Positions 52,441 through 61,389 of a stretch of 64,000 nt of DNA are shown one piece after another. Location of the stretch: contig NZ_CP048433.1 in assembly GCF_010509075.1 (NCBI RefSeq), forward strand, positions 1,302,001-1,366,000, given 5' to 3'. Every line of letters begins with the position of its first letter. The first letter of the stretch is position 1. The position numbers and the translations under genes were made by a program. The notes under the pieces were generated by a model that saw nothing but the letters and a program-made list of their open reading frames with translations, did no database searches and had not been told where the DNA came from. This DNA is from Collinsella aerofaciens ATCC 25986 (GTDB lineage: Bacteria; Actinomycetota; Coriobacteriia; Coriobacteriales; Coriobacteriaceae).

Positions 52441-53460
52441 TTAGGCGGCTGCGGCGGCCTTGTCGGTCGTTGCCTTGCTATTGCCGTTGCCCTGGCCCTC
52501 AAAATGCTTGTAGCACCAGCTGGTGACCAGCGGGGTCAAAATAGCCGTCACGATTGCGCAGGCGGCAACCTGTGCCGTAGCCGTCGCGAGCACGGCGCCG
52601 CCGTACATGGCCCCGTTGACGCTTGCCATGGCAGCAGGCGTGGCCACATTGGCTCCGGCGCAGCTCGAAATGGCCGCACCTGCGACACCCGTACCACCCG
52701 TGAGCTTATCGACCGCGATGACGGGAATTGCAAAGACCACCGAGCAGATCACACCGAGCAGAATACCGGGGAGACCGCCATTAATGAGCTGGCCAAAGGT
52801 CATGGTCGAGCCCATGGCAAAGAAGACGAGCACGATGATGGCGGAAAGTGCCGGTGCCATCATCTTCTTAAAGCTGGGGAACAGGTTACCCAGAATAATG
52901 CCGATGACGATCGGCAGAATGGCACCCACGAGCGACCAGCCGATCGGAGCCTGACCGGCAGCGCCGAGCACGATCATCGTGACCGGAGGGCCGACAACGA
53001 GCGTGGTGATGGCGACAGCGCCACGCTCGGCCTCATTGCCCATGGTGCCCATCAGACCAGCGTACATAGCGTTGTTGGCGCCGGTGCAAGCCGCCAGCAT
53101 CACCATGGCAGAGATGCCAAACAGGTTGTCGTTGAACACATAAAGGATGAGCAGCGACACGGCAACGACCACGATCTGCTTGACGGCGATGATGATGGCG
53201 CCGCGTGCAGCGGCGGCAGGAGCACTCTTAAACGAAATCGTCGTACCGACGATGAGCAAAAAAGCGCCCACGAGCGGGCCTGCGCCCTGCTGGGTCATAC
53301 CAAGCGTAAAGCTGCCGAGCGTTTTGAACAGGTCGGGGAATAGCGTGTTGAGCAGGCAGCCCAGCAAAAGCGGCACCAAAATATTGGCACCCGGGATGGA
53401 GGACATCTTAAAGAACGGCTCCTTTGCCGCCGGCGCCTCCACCGCAGTCGATTCACTCAT
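52441..53460 (-). CDS. kdgT: 2-keto-3-deoxygluconate permease-like transporter
   Basis: A 339-residue protein with about ten spans. GANILVPLLLGCLLNTLFP, ACTGANNAMYAGLMG and SCAGANVATPAAMASVN are the conserved loops of the KdgT family of proton symporters, which take up 2-keto-3-deoxygluconate from pectin or glucuronate breakdown. ATG 53460 follows AAGGAGATATAT. A SDR gene that could be KduD-like lies upstream on the same strand, supporting a uronate-related role. Confidence 0.82.
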   Translation of the reverse strand: MSESTAVEAPAAKEPFFKMSSIPGANILVPLLLGCLLNTLFPDLFKTLGSFTLGMTQQGAGPLVGAFLLIVGTTISFKSAPAAAARGAIIIAVKQIVVVAVSLLILYVFNDNLFGISAMVMLAACTGANNAMYAGLMGTMGNEAERGAVAITTLVVGPPVTMIVLGAAGQAPIGWSLVGAILPIVIGIILGNLFPSFKKMMAPALSAIIVLVFFAMGSTMTFGQLINGGLPGILLGVICSVVFAIPVIAVDKLTGGTGVAGAAISSCAGANVATPAAMASVNGAMYGGAVLATATAQVAACAIVTAILTPLVTSWCYKHFEGQGNGNSKATTDKAAAAA

Positions 53461-53517
53461 ATATATCTCCTTTGGATGCATGCGAATCGTAGCCGCACGC
53501 GCCTATGTCAGAAAGAA

Positions 53518-53549
53518 GGCGACGGTCCCGAGTCGCAGGAGCCGTCGCC
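53518..53549 (-). terminator. terminator between the SDR and kdgT genes
   Basis: GGCGACGG and CCGTCGCC form an 8-bp stem with further partial pairing, followed on the minus strand by TTCTTTC. It lies 20 bases past the SDR stop. Confidence 0.6.
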
Positions 53550-53568
53550 GAATAATCATCGCGGGGTA

Positions 53569-54318
53569 TTACCCGTCCAGGACGATGCCGCCGTCGCAGT
53601 CACCGATCTCGCCGTTCACGAAGCTGGCGAGGTCGGAAGCGAAGAACAGCACCATCTGCGCAGGCTCGCTGGCCTGGGCAGCGCGGCCCAGAGGAATACC
53701 GTTGATGATGCGCTGAGAGTTCTCGTCAGAGAGAATCGAGGTCATATCGGTCAACGTGAGCGACGGGCACACGGCGTTGCAGCGAACGCCAAACTTGCCG
53801 CCCTCCTTGGCGACCGCCTTGGTAAGGCCGTTGACACCGGCCTTGGAGCTCGCGTAGGCAGCGGTGCCAAGCAGGCCGCCGCCGATCTTGCCAGCAACGG
53901 AGCTCACGTTGACGATAGTGCCGGCATGCGCCGCCTTAAAGTGCGGGTACACGGCGTTCATCATAGTGAAGGTACCGTTGAGGTTGATATCGATAGTGCG
54001 GCGCCACTCGGTGTCATCGATCTCGTCGAACTTCTTGGTGCTGATGACGCCAGCGCAGTTAATCAAGATGTTGGTTTGCGGCAGGTCCGTAAAAATCTGC
54101 TCGACGGTCTCGCGCGCCTTGGGCGCATCGGCGACATCGAGCTGATAGAACTTGTTGCCCTCGCCAAGCTCGGCCACTGCGGCCTCGCCCTTAGCAGCGT
54201 TCCTTGCGATGAGCGCGACATGTCCGCCGCCCGCGACGATGCCCTTGGCGATCTCGAGGCCAATGCCCTGAGTGCCGCCCGTGACAATCGCGGTCTTGCC
54301 CGTGAAGTCAAATGCCAT
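53569..54318 (-). CDS. short-chain dehydrogenase/reductase
   Basis: A 249-residue SDR. The NAD(P) site is TGGTQGIGLEIA, INCAGV follows strand 4, the catalytic Ser is in NVSSVAGKIGGG, and Tyr-Lys is in AAYASSKAGV. GGIVLDG closes the family C-terminus. ATG 54318 follows AAAGGGGGATGG. It resembles both FabG and 2-dehydro-3-deoxygluconate 5-dehydrogenase (KduD). The KdgT-like gene next door favours a sugar-acid substrate, but this is inference. Confidence 0.85.
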   Translation of the reverse strand: MAFDFTGKTAIVTGGTQGIGLEIAKGIVAGGGHVALIARNAAKGEAAVAELGEGNKFYQLDVADAPKARETVEQIFTDLPQTNILINCAGVISTKKFDEIDDTEWRRTIDINLNGTFTMMNAVYPHFKAAHAGTIVNVSSVAGKIGGGLLGTAAYASSKAGVNGLTKAVAKEGGKFGVRCNAVCPSLTLTDMTSILSDENSQRIINGIPLGRAAQASEPAQMVLFFASDLASFVNGEIGDCDGGIVLDG

Positions 54319-54399
54319 GACTCCATCCCCCTTTATGTAAGGTGTCTCCTTGCGGGAAGTTGGAGCATCGCACGTGGCGATTATATGAGTCCCAGTCGT

Positions 54400-54431
54400 C
54401 ATGGTGGTGACAACCCATGGTGGTGACAACC
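54400..54431. repeat. tandem 16-bp repeat in the SDR promoter region
   Basis: CATGGTGGTGACAACC occurs twice head to tail (54400-54415, 54416-54431). On the minus strand a TATAAT is near 54381-54386, so the repeats sit at and upstream of the -35 region and may be activator or repressor sites. Confidence 0.65.
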
Positions 54432-54527
54432 CCTCGCCTAACCGCGTGCATAATAGTTCTTTGAAACGCTTCAGCAATTGAATGATTTTAAGTCTTAATG
54501 CACTCTTAATATTGCCTAGCGGCCAAG

Positions 54528-54556
54528 TAGATTTTTGGGACATGCCTAGAAATCCA
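54528..54556. repeat. TAGATTTTTG palindromic repeat (copy 2)
   Basis: TAGATTTTTGGGACATGCCT, then AGAAATCCA: the same design as 32711-32739 with a decayed right arm. Confidence 0.55.
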
Positions 54557-54584
54557 CCGAATGGGATGGTTGAGCGGGGGTATC

Positions 54585-54633
54585 ATCTTCCACCGAAAAT
54601 AGTTTCTAGTGTTAGGGGTTTTCGGTGGAAGAT
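54585..54633 (+). promoter_or_regulatory. MarR operator overlapping the start codon
   Basis: A perfect 15-bp inverted repeat, ATCTTCCACCGAAAA (54585-54599) and TTTTCGGTGGAAGAT (54619-54633). The right arm contains the GTG start of the marR gene, so the bound repressor would block both transcription and the start region of its own gene. Confidence 0.75.
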
Positions 54634-55074
54634 ACCGATTTCCATGAGCTTGGGCGTCAGCTCTTTACCGAGTTTGGCAGCATGCACCAGCGCGTTTCGC
54701 GCTTTGCCGACCAGGCTCTGGGTGGCGAGATGGCCGTCATGCGCGCCCTCATGCGCGCCGGCGGCTCGCTCACGCCGAGCGAACTCGCTGATCGCGCCTG
54801 GGTCTCGAGCGCCCGCATCGCCAATATCCTGCGTGCCCTCGAGGCCAAGGGCTGGGTCGAGCGCGAGCACTCAAAGACCGACCGTCGTCGCGTACACGTC
54901 ACGGTGACCGACAAAGGATTCCAGGTTATCGAAATCAAACGTCGGGAATTCGAGGACCGCACCGCGGCCTTCCTCGAGCAGCTTGGCGAAACAGATACCC
55001 AAGAGATGGTGCGCCTTCTTAGACGTGCCAACGAAATTATCGACCGCAATCAAGAAAGGAGAGATGCCGAGTGA
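54625..55074 (+). CDS. MarR-family regulator of the ABC exporter
   Basis: A 149-residue winged-helix regulator: SLTPSELADRAWVSSARIANILRALEAKGWVEREHSKTDRRRVHVTVTDKG is split over the recognition helix and the D-R-R wing typical of MarR. GTG 54625 is the start consistent with family length. Its stop overlaps the start of the first ABC gene by four bases (GTGA), so the regulator and exporter form one operon, repressed through the palindrome at 54585-54633. Confidence 0.88.
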   Translation: MEDTDFHELGRQLFTEFGSMHQRVSRFADQALGGEMAVMRALMRAGGSLTPSELADRAWVSSARIANILRALEAKGWVEREHSKTDRRRVHVTVTDKGFQVIEIKRREFEDRTAAFLEQLGETDTQEMVRLLRRANEIIDRNQERRDAE

Positions 55075-57437
55075 GGATTCTCAAGCTCTTTAAAAAACAT
55101 ATCCTGGCACTGTTCGCAGCTATCGTACTTATCGTAATCAGCTGCAACGCCGATCTGGCGCTGCCTACCTATATGAGCGACATCGTCGACGTGGGTGTGC
55201 AGCAAGGCGGCATCGCGTCGCCCGTACCCGACACCATCCGCGCCGAATCGCTCGACGACCTCGAACTCTTTATGAGCGCCAAGGACGCCAAGGCTGTGGA
55301 GGCCGTGTTTAGCAAGGCTGACAAAAACGACATTCGAACGTACGAGGGCACCGAGGAAGAGCGTGCCGATGGAGGCAAGATTGCTGACATTATGAGCCTG
55401 CCCGAGACTGTTGTCCTTTCGCTCAACCAGGGCATCGACGCCAACTCCATGGGCGACATGATGGGCTCGTCCAGCGAGAAAGACGACAACGCTGCCCAGG
55501 CCATGCCCACCCCCGAGCAAATGGCAGCGATGACGCCCGAGCAGCTCGCCGAGATGCAGCAGAAGGCCGCGGCGGCGCAGAACATGCAAAAGCAGATTGA
55601 TGCCGACGGCGGTAAGATCACCATGAAGAGCCTGCGCCTGGGCGTTGAAGGCGACCTAATCGACCAGGGTAAGCTCATCGAGGGCGCCAACCAAATGGCG
55701 GACAAAATGGGCTCCATGTCGGGCTCCATCGTCACCCAGCGCGCCGTGAGCTATGTGCAGGACGAGTACAAGGCACAGGGCATCGACCCCGCCGACGTGC
55801 AGAACGCTTACCTGAGCCGCATGGCGACCACGATGTTTGGCCTGTGCCTGGTGTCGCTCGTCGCCACCATCCTGACCGGCGCCGTGGCTTCGCGCACCGC
55901 CTGCTCCATCGCCCGCGACCTGCGCCGCGAGACCTTCAACAAGGTTATGCACTTCTCGCCGGCCGAGGTGGGCAAATTTAGCCAGGCCTCGCTCATTACC
56001 CGCTGCACCAACGACATTCAGCAAATCCAGATGGCCGCAACTCTGTTTATCCGCATGTGTCTGATGGCCCCCGTCATGGGCATCGTCGCCGTCATGCGCG
56101 TCCTAGCCAACCACACCGGCCTGGAGTGGACCATCGCTGTGGCCATCATCGCGGTTTCGGCCGTCGTCGGCGTGCTCATGGGCCTCACCATGCCCAAGTT
56201 CAAAAAGATGCAGAGCTTTGTGGACCGCGTGAACCTTACCGCCCGCGAGCTGCTCGACGGCCTTATGCCCATCCGCTCGTTCAACCGCGAGGAGCATGAG
56301 CTCGAACGTTTTGACAAGGCGTCGCTCGACCTGATGACTACGCAGCTCTACACCAACCGCGCCATGAGCTTTATGATGCCGCTCATGATGCTCGTCATGA
56401 ACTGCATCACCGTGCTTATCGTCTGGTTTGGCGCGCAGGGCGTGTCCGACGGCGTGATGCAGGTCGGCAACATGATGGCGTTTATCTCCTATACCATGCA
56501 GATCGTCATGGCGTTTATGATCCTCACCATGGTTTCGGTCATCCTGCCCCGTGCCGAGGTCGCAGCCGAGCGCGTAGAAGAGGTCATCACTTGCCCCACG
56601 AGCATCAACGACCCTGCCTCGCCCAAACTGCCCGCAGCCAGCGCGCCGCGCGGTGAGCTCACCTTCCGCGACGTGAGCTTCCAGTACCCCGATGCCCGCG
56701 CCGATGTCATCAGCGGCGTAAACTTCACCACGCACGCCGGCCAGATGCTTGGCATTATTGGCTCCACGGGCTCGGGCAAGTCCACGCTCGTGCAGCTGAT
56801 TCCGCGCCTGTACGACGTCACGGGCGGCAGCATTTCGCTCGACGGCATCGACGTGCGCGACATGACCCTTTCCGAGCTGCGCCACCGCATTGGTTACATT
56901 CCGCAGCAGGGTCGCCTGTTCTCGGGCACCGTTGAGAGCAACCTCAAGTTTGCCGGCGACATGGTGAGTGACGAGGATATGCGCCAGGCAGCACGTGTCG
57001 CCCAGGCGGAGGACTTTATTGCCGAGCGCGAGGGCGGCTACGACTCCCCCATCAGCCAGGGCGGCTCCAATGTTTCGGGCGGTCAGCGCCAGCGCCTGGC
57101 CATCGCCCGTGCGTTGGCCAAAAAGCCCGAGATCGTGGTATTCGATGACTCGTTTAGTGCCCTCGACTACAAGACCGACGCGCGCCTGCGCGAGGAGCTG
57201 GCCAAAAACGTTACCGACGCCGCACTCGTGGTCGTGGCCCAGCGCATCGCGACCATCATTCACGCCGACCAGATCATCGTGCTCGATGACGGCCACGTGG
57301 TGGGCACCGGCACGCACGAGGAGCTGCTGCGCAGCTGCCCGGCGTACCTGGAGATCGCACAGTCGCAGCTTTCTGCCGAGGAGCTGGGGCTTACCCAAGA
57401 AGAAATTGCAGCCGTCACGGAAGGAGGCGAGCGCTAA
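55071..57437 (+). CDS. ABC exporter half-transporter A
   Basis: A 788-residue fused membrane/ATPase protein. Span 1 is near residues 12-35. A ~200-residue insert lies outside the membrane between spans 1 and 2, with a Met/Gln/Ala-rich helical part (PTPEQMAAMTPEQLAEMQQK). The exporter core and ATPase follow: Walker A GSTGSGKSTLVQ, signature NVSGGQRQRLAIARALA, Walker B EIVVFDDSFSALD. Walker B ends in Asp-Asp rather than Asp-Glu, so this half has a non-canonical catalytic site, usual in heterodimeric exporters such as BmrCD or TM287/288. Confidence 0.9.
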   Translation: MRILKLFKKHILALFAAIVLIVISCNADLALPTYMSDIVDVGVQQGGIASPVPDTIRAESLDDLELFMSAKDAKAVEAVFSKADKNDIRTYEGTEEERADGGKIADIMSLPETVVLSLNQGIDANSMGDMMGSSSEKDDNAAQAMPTPEQMAAMTPEQLAEMQQKAAAAQNMQKQIDADGGKITMKSLRLGVEGDLIDQGKLIEGANQMADKMGSMSGSIVTQRAVSYVQDEYKAQGIDPADVQNAYLSRMATTMFGLCLVSLVATILTGAVASRTACSIARDLRRETFNKVMHFSPAEVGKFSQASLITRCTNDIQQIQMAATLFIRMCLMAPVMGIVAVMRVLANHTGLEWTIAVAIIAVSAVVGVLMGLTMPKFKKMQSFVDRVNLTARELLDGLMPIRSFNREEHELERFDKASLDLMTTQLYTNRAMSFMMPLMMLVMNCITVLIVWFGAQGVSDGVMQVGNMMAFISYTMQIVMAFMILTMVSVILPRAEVAAERVEEVITCPTSINDPASPKLPAASAPRGELTFRDVSFQYPDARADVISGVNFTTHAGQMLGIIGSTGSGKSTLVQLIPRLYDVTGGSISLDGIDVRDMTLSELRHRIGYIPQQGRLFSGTVESNLKFAGDMVSDEDMRQAARVAQAEDFIAEREGGYDSPISQGGSNVSGGQRQRLAIARALAKKPEIVVFDDSFSALDYKTDARLREELAKNVTDAALVVVAQRIATIIHADQIIVLDDGHVVGTGTHEELLRSCPAYLEIAQSQLSAEELGLTQEEIAAVTEGGER

Positions 57438-59293
57438 TGGCAGACGAGACCAAGACTCAGATTCCCAAGCCCACCCGCCAGCGTGGTCCCATGGGCCGCA
57501 TGGGCGGCATGCGTCGCGGCGAAAAGGCCAAGGACTTTAAGGGCACCATGAGGCAGCTGCTCGGCTATATCGGCCAGCACAAGATTGCCGTGTTTGCCGC
57601 CGTCGCCTTTGCCGTGTGCTCGGTCATCTTTAACATTGTGGGACCCAAGGTGCTCGGCCAGGTTACCACCAAACTGTTCGAGGGCTTGGTTGCCAAGGTC
57701 AACGGCACCGGCGATGTCGACTTTGTCTGGATCGCCAAGACGCTCGGCTTTTTGCTCTGTCTGTATCTGGCGAGCTCTGTCTGCAGCCTGATCCAAGGCT
57801 GGCTCATGACCGGCGTCACGCAAAAGATTTGTTATCGCATGCGCAAGGAGATCGCCGCCAAGATCGCTGTCGTTCCGATGAGCTACTTCAACGGTCACAG
57901 CAAGGGCGATGTGCTCAGCCGCATCACCAACGACGTCGATACGCTGGGTCAGTCGCTCAACCAGAGTGTGACCCAGCTCATCACGTCGGTGACGCAGATT
58001 ATCGGCGTGCTCGTCATGATGCTGTCGATCAGCCTGCCGCTCACCGGCGTCACCGTGCTCACGCTGCCGGCCGCTGCGATTATCCTGACCGTGATGATTC
58101 ACTTCTCGCAGCCGTACTTCCGCGAGCAGCAGCAGGTTCTGGGCGCCGTCAACGGCATTATCGAGGAGGATTTTGCCGGCCAGAACGTCATTCAGGTGTT
58201 CGACCGCGCCGAGGCCTCGATCGAGGAATTCGACCGCCAAAACGACCGCCTCTTTATTAGTGGCTGGCGCTCGCAGTTCCTGTCGGGCCTGATGATGCCG
58301 CTCATGAGTTTGGTGGGCAACATGGGCTACGTGGGCGTCGTCGTGGTGGGCGCACAGCTCGCGCTGACCGGCAATGCCACGCCCGGCGACATCCAGAGCT
58401 TTATCCAGTACGTTCGCAACTTTACGCAACCCGTGCAGCAGCTGGGCAACGTGAGCAACACGATGCAGTCGATGGCCGCCGCCACCGAGCGCGTCTTTGA
58501 GTTCCTGGCCGCGCCCGAGGAGGAGCAGAAAGCCGACGCGCAGATTCCCGAAAAGCGCCCCGGCCATGTGGAGTTTGATCACGTCAAGTTTGGCTATACG
58601 CCCGACAAGACCATCATCCACGACTTTAGCTGCGAGGCGCAACCCGGCCAGACCATCGCCATCGTCGGCCCCACCGGCGCCGGCAAGACCACGCTCATCA
58701 AGCTGCTGCAGCGCTTCTACGATGTGGACGGCGGTTCGCTGCGCGTCGAGGGTGTCGACGTGCGCGACTGGGACCGCGCGGCGCTGCGCGGCGAGTTTGC
58801 CATGGTGCTGCAGGATACCTGGCTGTTTAACGGCACCATCCGCGAGAACATCCGCTACGGACGCCCCGACGCGAGCGACGCCGAGGTCGAGGCCGCCGCG
58901 CGCGCCGCACGTTGCGACCACTTTATCCATACGCTTGCCGGCGGTTATGACTTTATGATTAACGAGGAGGGCACTAACCTGTCGCAGGGTCAGCGCCAGC
59001 TCGTGACCATCGCCCGTGCCATTTTGGCCGACCGCCCGGCGCTGATTCTGGACGAGGCGACTTCCAACGTCGATACCCGTACCGAGGAACTCATTCAGCG
59101 CGCCATGGATGCACTGATGCAGGGCCGTACCAGCTTTGTCATCGCACACCGCCTGTCCACGATCCGCAACGCCGACGTGATCTTGGTGATTCGCGACGGC
59201 GACATCGTCGAGAAGGGCACGCACGACGAGCTGCTCGCCCAGGGCGGCTTCTACGCCGACCTGTACAACTCGCAGTTCGACGAAGCGGCGTAA
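57437..59293 (+). CDS. ABC exporter half-transporter B
   Basis: A 618-residue half-transporter overlapping the previous stop by one base (TAATG). It has a six-span exporter domain at ~40-340 after a basic Met/Gly/Arg-rich N-terminus. Its ATPase has Walker A GPTGAGKTTLIK, signature NLSQGQRQLVTIARAIL, Walker B ALILDEATSNVD and H-loop IAHRLST, so its catalytic Glu is intact. Together with half A it forms a heterodimer with one active ATP site. The substrate is unknown, but drugs or lipids are typical. Confidence 0.92.
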   Translation: MADETKTQIPKPTRQRGPMGRMGGMRRGEKAKDFKGTMRQLLGYIGQHKIAVFAAVAFAVCSVIFNIVGPKVLGQVTTKLFEGLVAKVNGTGDVDFVWIAKTLGFLLCLYLASSVCSLIQGWLMTGVTQKICYRMRKEIAAKIAVVPMSYFNGHSKGDVLSRITNDVDTLGQSLNQSVTQLITSVTQIIGVLVMMLSISLPLTGVTVLTLPAAAIILTVMIHFSQPYFREQQQVLGAVNGIIEEDFAGQNVIQVFDRAEASIEEFDRQNDRLFISGWRSQFLSGLMMPLMSLVGNMGYVGVVVVGAQLALTGNATPGDIQSFIQYVRNFTQPVQQLGNVSNTMQSMAAATERVFEFLAAPEEEQKADAQIPEKRPGHVEFDHVKFGYTPDKTIIHDFSCEAQPGQTIAIVGPTGAGKTTLIKLLQRFYDVDGGSLRVEGVDVRDWDRAALRGEFAMVLQDTWLFNGTIRENIRYGRPDASDAEVEAAARAARCDHFIHTLAGGYDFMINEEGTNLSQGQRQLVTIARAILADRPALILDEATSNVDTRTEELIQRAMDALMQGRTSFVIAHRLSTIRNADVILVIRDGDIVEKGTHDELLAQGGFYADLYNSQFDEAA

Positions 59294-59362
59294 AAACCGG
59301 CGGCAAACAACCGCAATGCCAAGAAAACGGGGGCGCAGGACAACCTGTGCGGTAGCGCACAG

Positions 59363-60844
59363 AGATGTGGTGTAAGAGGCGGGGCATGCCCCGCCTCCGC
59401 CCTTTCTTGAAAGGGAGGGGACACCGCCTAGAATTCGTCGTTGGAGTAATGAAGGTGACGAATGGAAGGAAAGGCGATGCCCCAAGAAGAGAGTGTACTG
59501 CGCCTCGGCCGCGACGAGGCCCTCGAGGCGGCGAGGCTTTGGCAGGAGTGCGGCGACGCGCGCGAGTTCGCGTGCAGGGTGCTGGGCGGCGTGATGAACG
59601 CGCTGATGGACTCCGAGGCCCAGCAGATGTGCGGCGCGAGCCGCAACGAGCGCAGCGACGGCAGGGAGAACAGCCGCAACGGCTACCGCCCCAGGTCGCT
59701 CAAGACCGCCGTTGGCGACGTGGAGCTCGAGATACCCAAGCTCAGGCACGGCACCTACTACCCCGAGGGCATGCTCGCGCGATGGTCGCGCGTCGACACC
59801 TCGGTGGCCGCCATCGTGCAGGAGATGTACGTGTGCGGCGTATCCACCCGCAAGGTCGAGCGCGTGGCGTCCAGGCTGGGCATATCCTCGCTGTCGAGCT
59901 CGGAGGTCTCGAGCCTCTGCTCCGACCTCGACGCCGAGGTGGCGGAGTTCCGCCGCCGCGACCTGTCGGGCACGCCGTGCTGCTACCTGTGGCTCGACGC
60001 CACCTACATGAGCTGCAGGGTCGGCTCGTCGGTCGTCTCGCAGGGCGTCGTGACCGCGATCGGGCTGGGCGCCGACGGGCGCAAGCACTTCCTGGGCTGC
60101 GACGTGGTCGACACCGAGAGCGAGGACTCCTGGGCGGCATTCCTCGGCGGGCTGCGCGAGCGCGGGCTGGCCGGCGTTCGCCTCGTGGTCTCCGACAGCC
60201 ACGCCGGGCTCGTGGCCGCCGTCTCGCGCCTGTTCCAGGGCTGCGCCTGGCAGCGCTGCGTGACGCACCTGCAGCGCAACCTCCAGAGCGCCTGCTCGGG
60301 CAGGCCCGAGGACTCCAAGGCGGCCGTCAGGGACCTCGTGCATGCCGCGGTCTACCAGGACGACCCCGACCTCGCGCGCTGCGTGTGGGCCGAGGCGGCG
60401 CCCTGGGTGGCGTCGGTGTCCGCCAGGGCCGGCGAGGTCTTCGAGCAGGCCGAGGACTCCGCGCTGGCGTTCACGGCCTTCCCCAGGGCGCACTGGGCCA
60501 AGCTCCGCACCAACAACGTCCAGGAGCGCGCCAACCGCGAGATCAAGCGCCGCTACAGGGTCGTGCAGTCCTTCCCCTCGAGGGAGTCGATGCTGCGCCT
60601 GACGTGCGCGAGCCTCATGGAGACCGAGGGACAGTGGTCCCAGCAGCGCGTGTTCTCCGAGGCCTCGGCCGCCGAGGGCTTCGCCGAGCCCGCGGGCAGG
60701 CCGGCCCCGACGGAGGGGAGGCGCCGCGCGCTCGGGCGGCGCGCCAGGGAGATAGTGGACGAGATAGTCGAGAGGCGCGGTCTCAAGAAGGAGTAATATC
60801 GGGACTTGCAGCGACGGACCTCAGGACGCTCTTACACCACGTCT
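59363..60844. mobile_element. IS256-family insertion sequence
   Basis: Terminal inverted repeats AGATGTGGTGTAAGAG (59363-59378) and its partner at 60829-60844 (AGACGTGGTGTAAGAG in complement) differ by one base and bracket one transposase gene. A clean 8-bp target duplication is not visible. Just inside the left end is a perfect 22-bp palindrome, 59376-59397 (GAGGCGGGGCA and its complement). Confidence 0.85.
59462..60796 (+). CDS. IS256-family (Mutator-type) transposase
   Basis: A 444-residue, apparently intact DDE transposase. NSRNGYRPRSLKTAVGDVELEIPKLR leads into the core. Catalytic residues lie in YLWLDATYM (first Asp), LVVSDSHAGL (second Asp) and NNVQERANREIKRRYR (Glu). CAWQRCVTHLQRN is the conserved C/H-containing stretch of the family. 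ATG 59462 has AAGGTGA upstream, with ATG 59477 also possible. Codon usage is GC-richer than that of the neighbouring genes. Confidence 0.95.
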   Translation: MEGKAMPQEESVLRLGRDEALEAARLWQECGDAREFACRVLGGVMNALMDSEAQQMCGASRNERSDGRENSRNGYRPRSLKTAVGDVELEIPKLRHGTYYPEGMLARWSRVDTSVAAIVQEMYVCGVSTRKVERVASRLGISSLSSSEVSSLCSDLDAEVAEFRRRDLSGTPCCYLWLDATYMSCRVGSSVVSQGVVTAIGLGADGRKHFLGCDVVDTESEDSWAAFLGGLRERGLAGVRLVVSDSHAGLVAAVSRLFQGCAWQRCVTHLQRNLQSACSGRPEDSKAAVRDLVHAAVYQDDPDLARCVWAEAAPWVASVSARAGEVFEQAEDSALAFTAFPRAHWAKLRTNNVQERANREIKRRYRVVQSFPSRESMLRLTCASLMETEGQWSQQRVFSEASAAEGFAEPAGRPAPTEGRRRALGRRAREIVDEIVERRGLKKE

Positions 60845-60931
60845 GCGCGCGCCACCACCTGTGCCCCCGTTTTTTTGTTCTGCGACCTTCAAACCGCCTC
60901 CCCTGGGACCTGATTGACAGCCCCTTCGAGG

Positions 60932-61170
60932 CCCCGTGGGCAAAAAATGGCAAATATGAGTACTGTTACTTTTTTAGTAACAGCCAAAACAGTCCCAAAT
61001 GCCGTTTTCACGGCTTACACGCGTCCCTAAATTGATCAAACAGCCCTATAGCGAACTTATATGTGTTTACGTTAATGAACATATTTTGCTGTTATGTCTA
61101 TTATTTTGCGAAGGCAATATGCTACTAAGATAGCAACCGTACTCATATTTGGCATTTTTTGCCCACAGGG
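60932..61170. mobile_element. MITE-like element with ~27-50-bp terminal inverted repeats
   Basis: Ends 60937-60963 and 61139-61165 are inverted repeats identical at 26 of 27 positions (core TGGGCAAAAAATG, AAATATGAGTAC), with weaker similarity further in. The ~240-bp body is AT-rich against a GC-rich background and codes for nothing. An internal hairpin CTGTTAC/GTAACAG follows the left end. It lies 90 bases from the IS256 element. The rest of the 60797-61389 gap holds a CCTGCC repeat and the aroG-type promoter. Confidence 0.75.
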
Positions 61171-61254
61171 TATTTCCTAGGGAACCGACAACAGCCTTAG
61201 GGTCCCGCGCGGCGCCGCTCCCTCCCGGCATCCGCCGACGTTTCCCCAGATAAA

Positions 61255-61289
61255 ACCTGCCAAAATAAACCTGTCTCTTTTTGGTAGGT
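61255..61289. repeat. CCTGCC palindromic repeat (copy 4)
   Basis: ACCTGCCAAAA (61255-61265) / TTTTGGTAGGT (61279-61289) around TAAACCTGTCTCT, with one arm change relative to the copy at 20243. Confidence 0.78.
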
Positions 61290-61306
61290 TTCGGGGTGAC
61301 AAGGGC

Positions 61307-61335
61307 TTGCACTTTAGCGTGCGACAGCGGATAAT
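61307..61335 (+). promoter_or_regulatory. promoter of the DAHP synthase gene
   Basis: -35 TTGCAC (61307-61312), 17-base spacer, -10 GATAAT (61330-61335). Confidence 0.6.
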
Positions 61336-61389
61336 GCCGAGCATTCGACAATACGCTTATTGCTCTTTCTATAGATTGAGGAGGCCCCT

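Noticed and set aside
57434-60493. 1019-residue minus-strand open frame spanning the ABC exporter and the IS256 transposase
   Set aside because: It covers two unrelated real genes in antisense and has low-complexity composition with no recognisable domain.
59355-60852. 8-bp target duplication around the IS256 element
   Set aside because: The flanks GCGCACAG and GCGCGCCA match only partly, so I do not claim a duplication.
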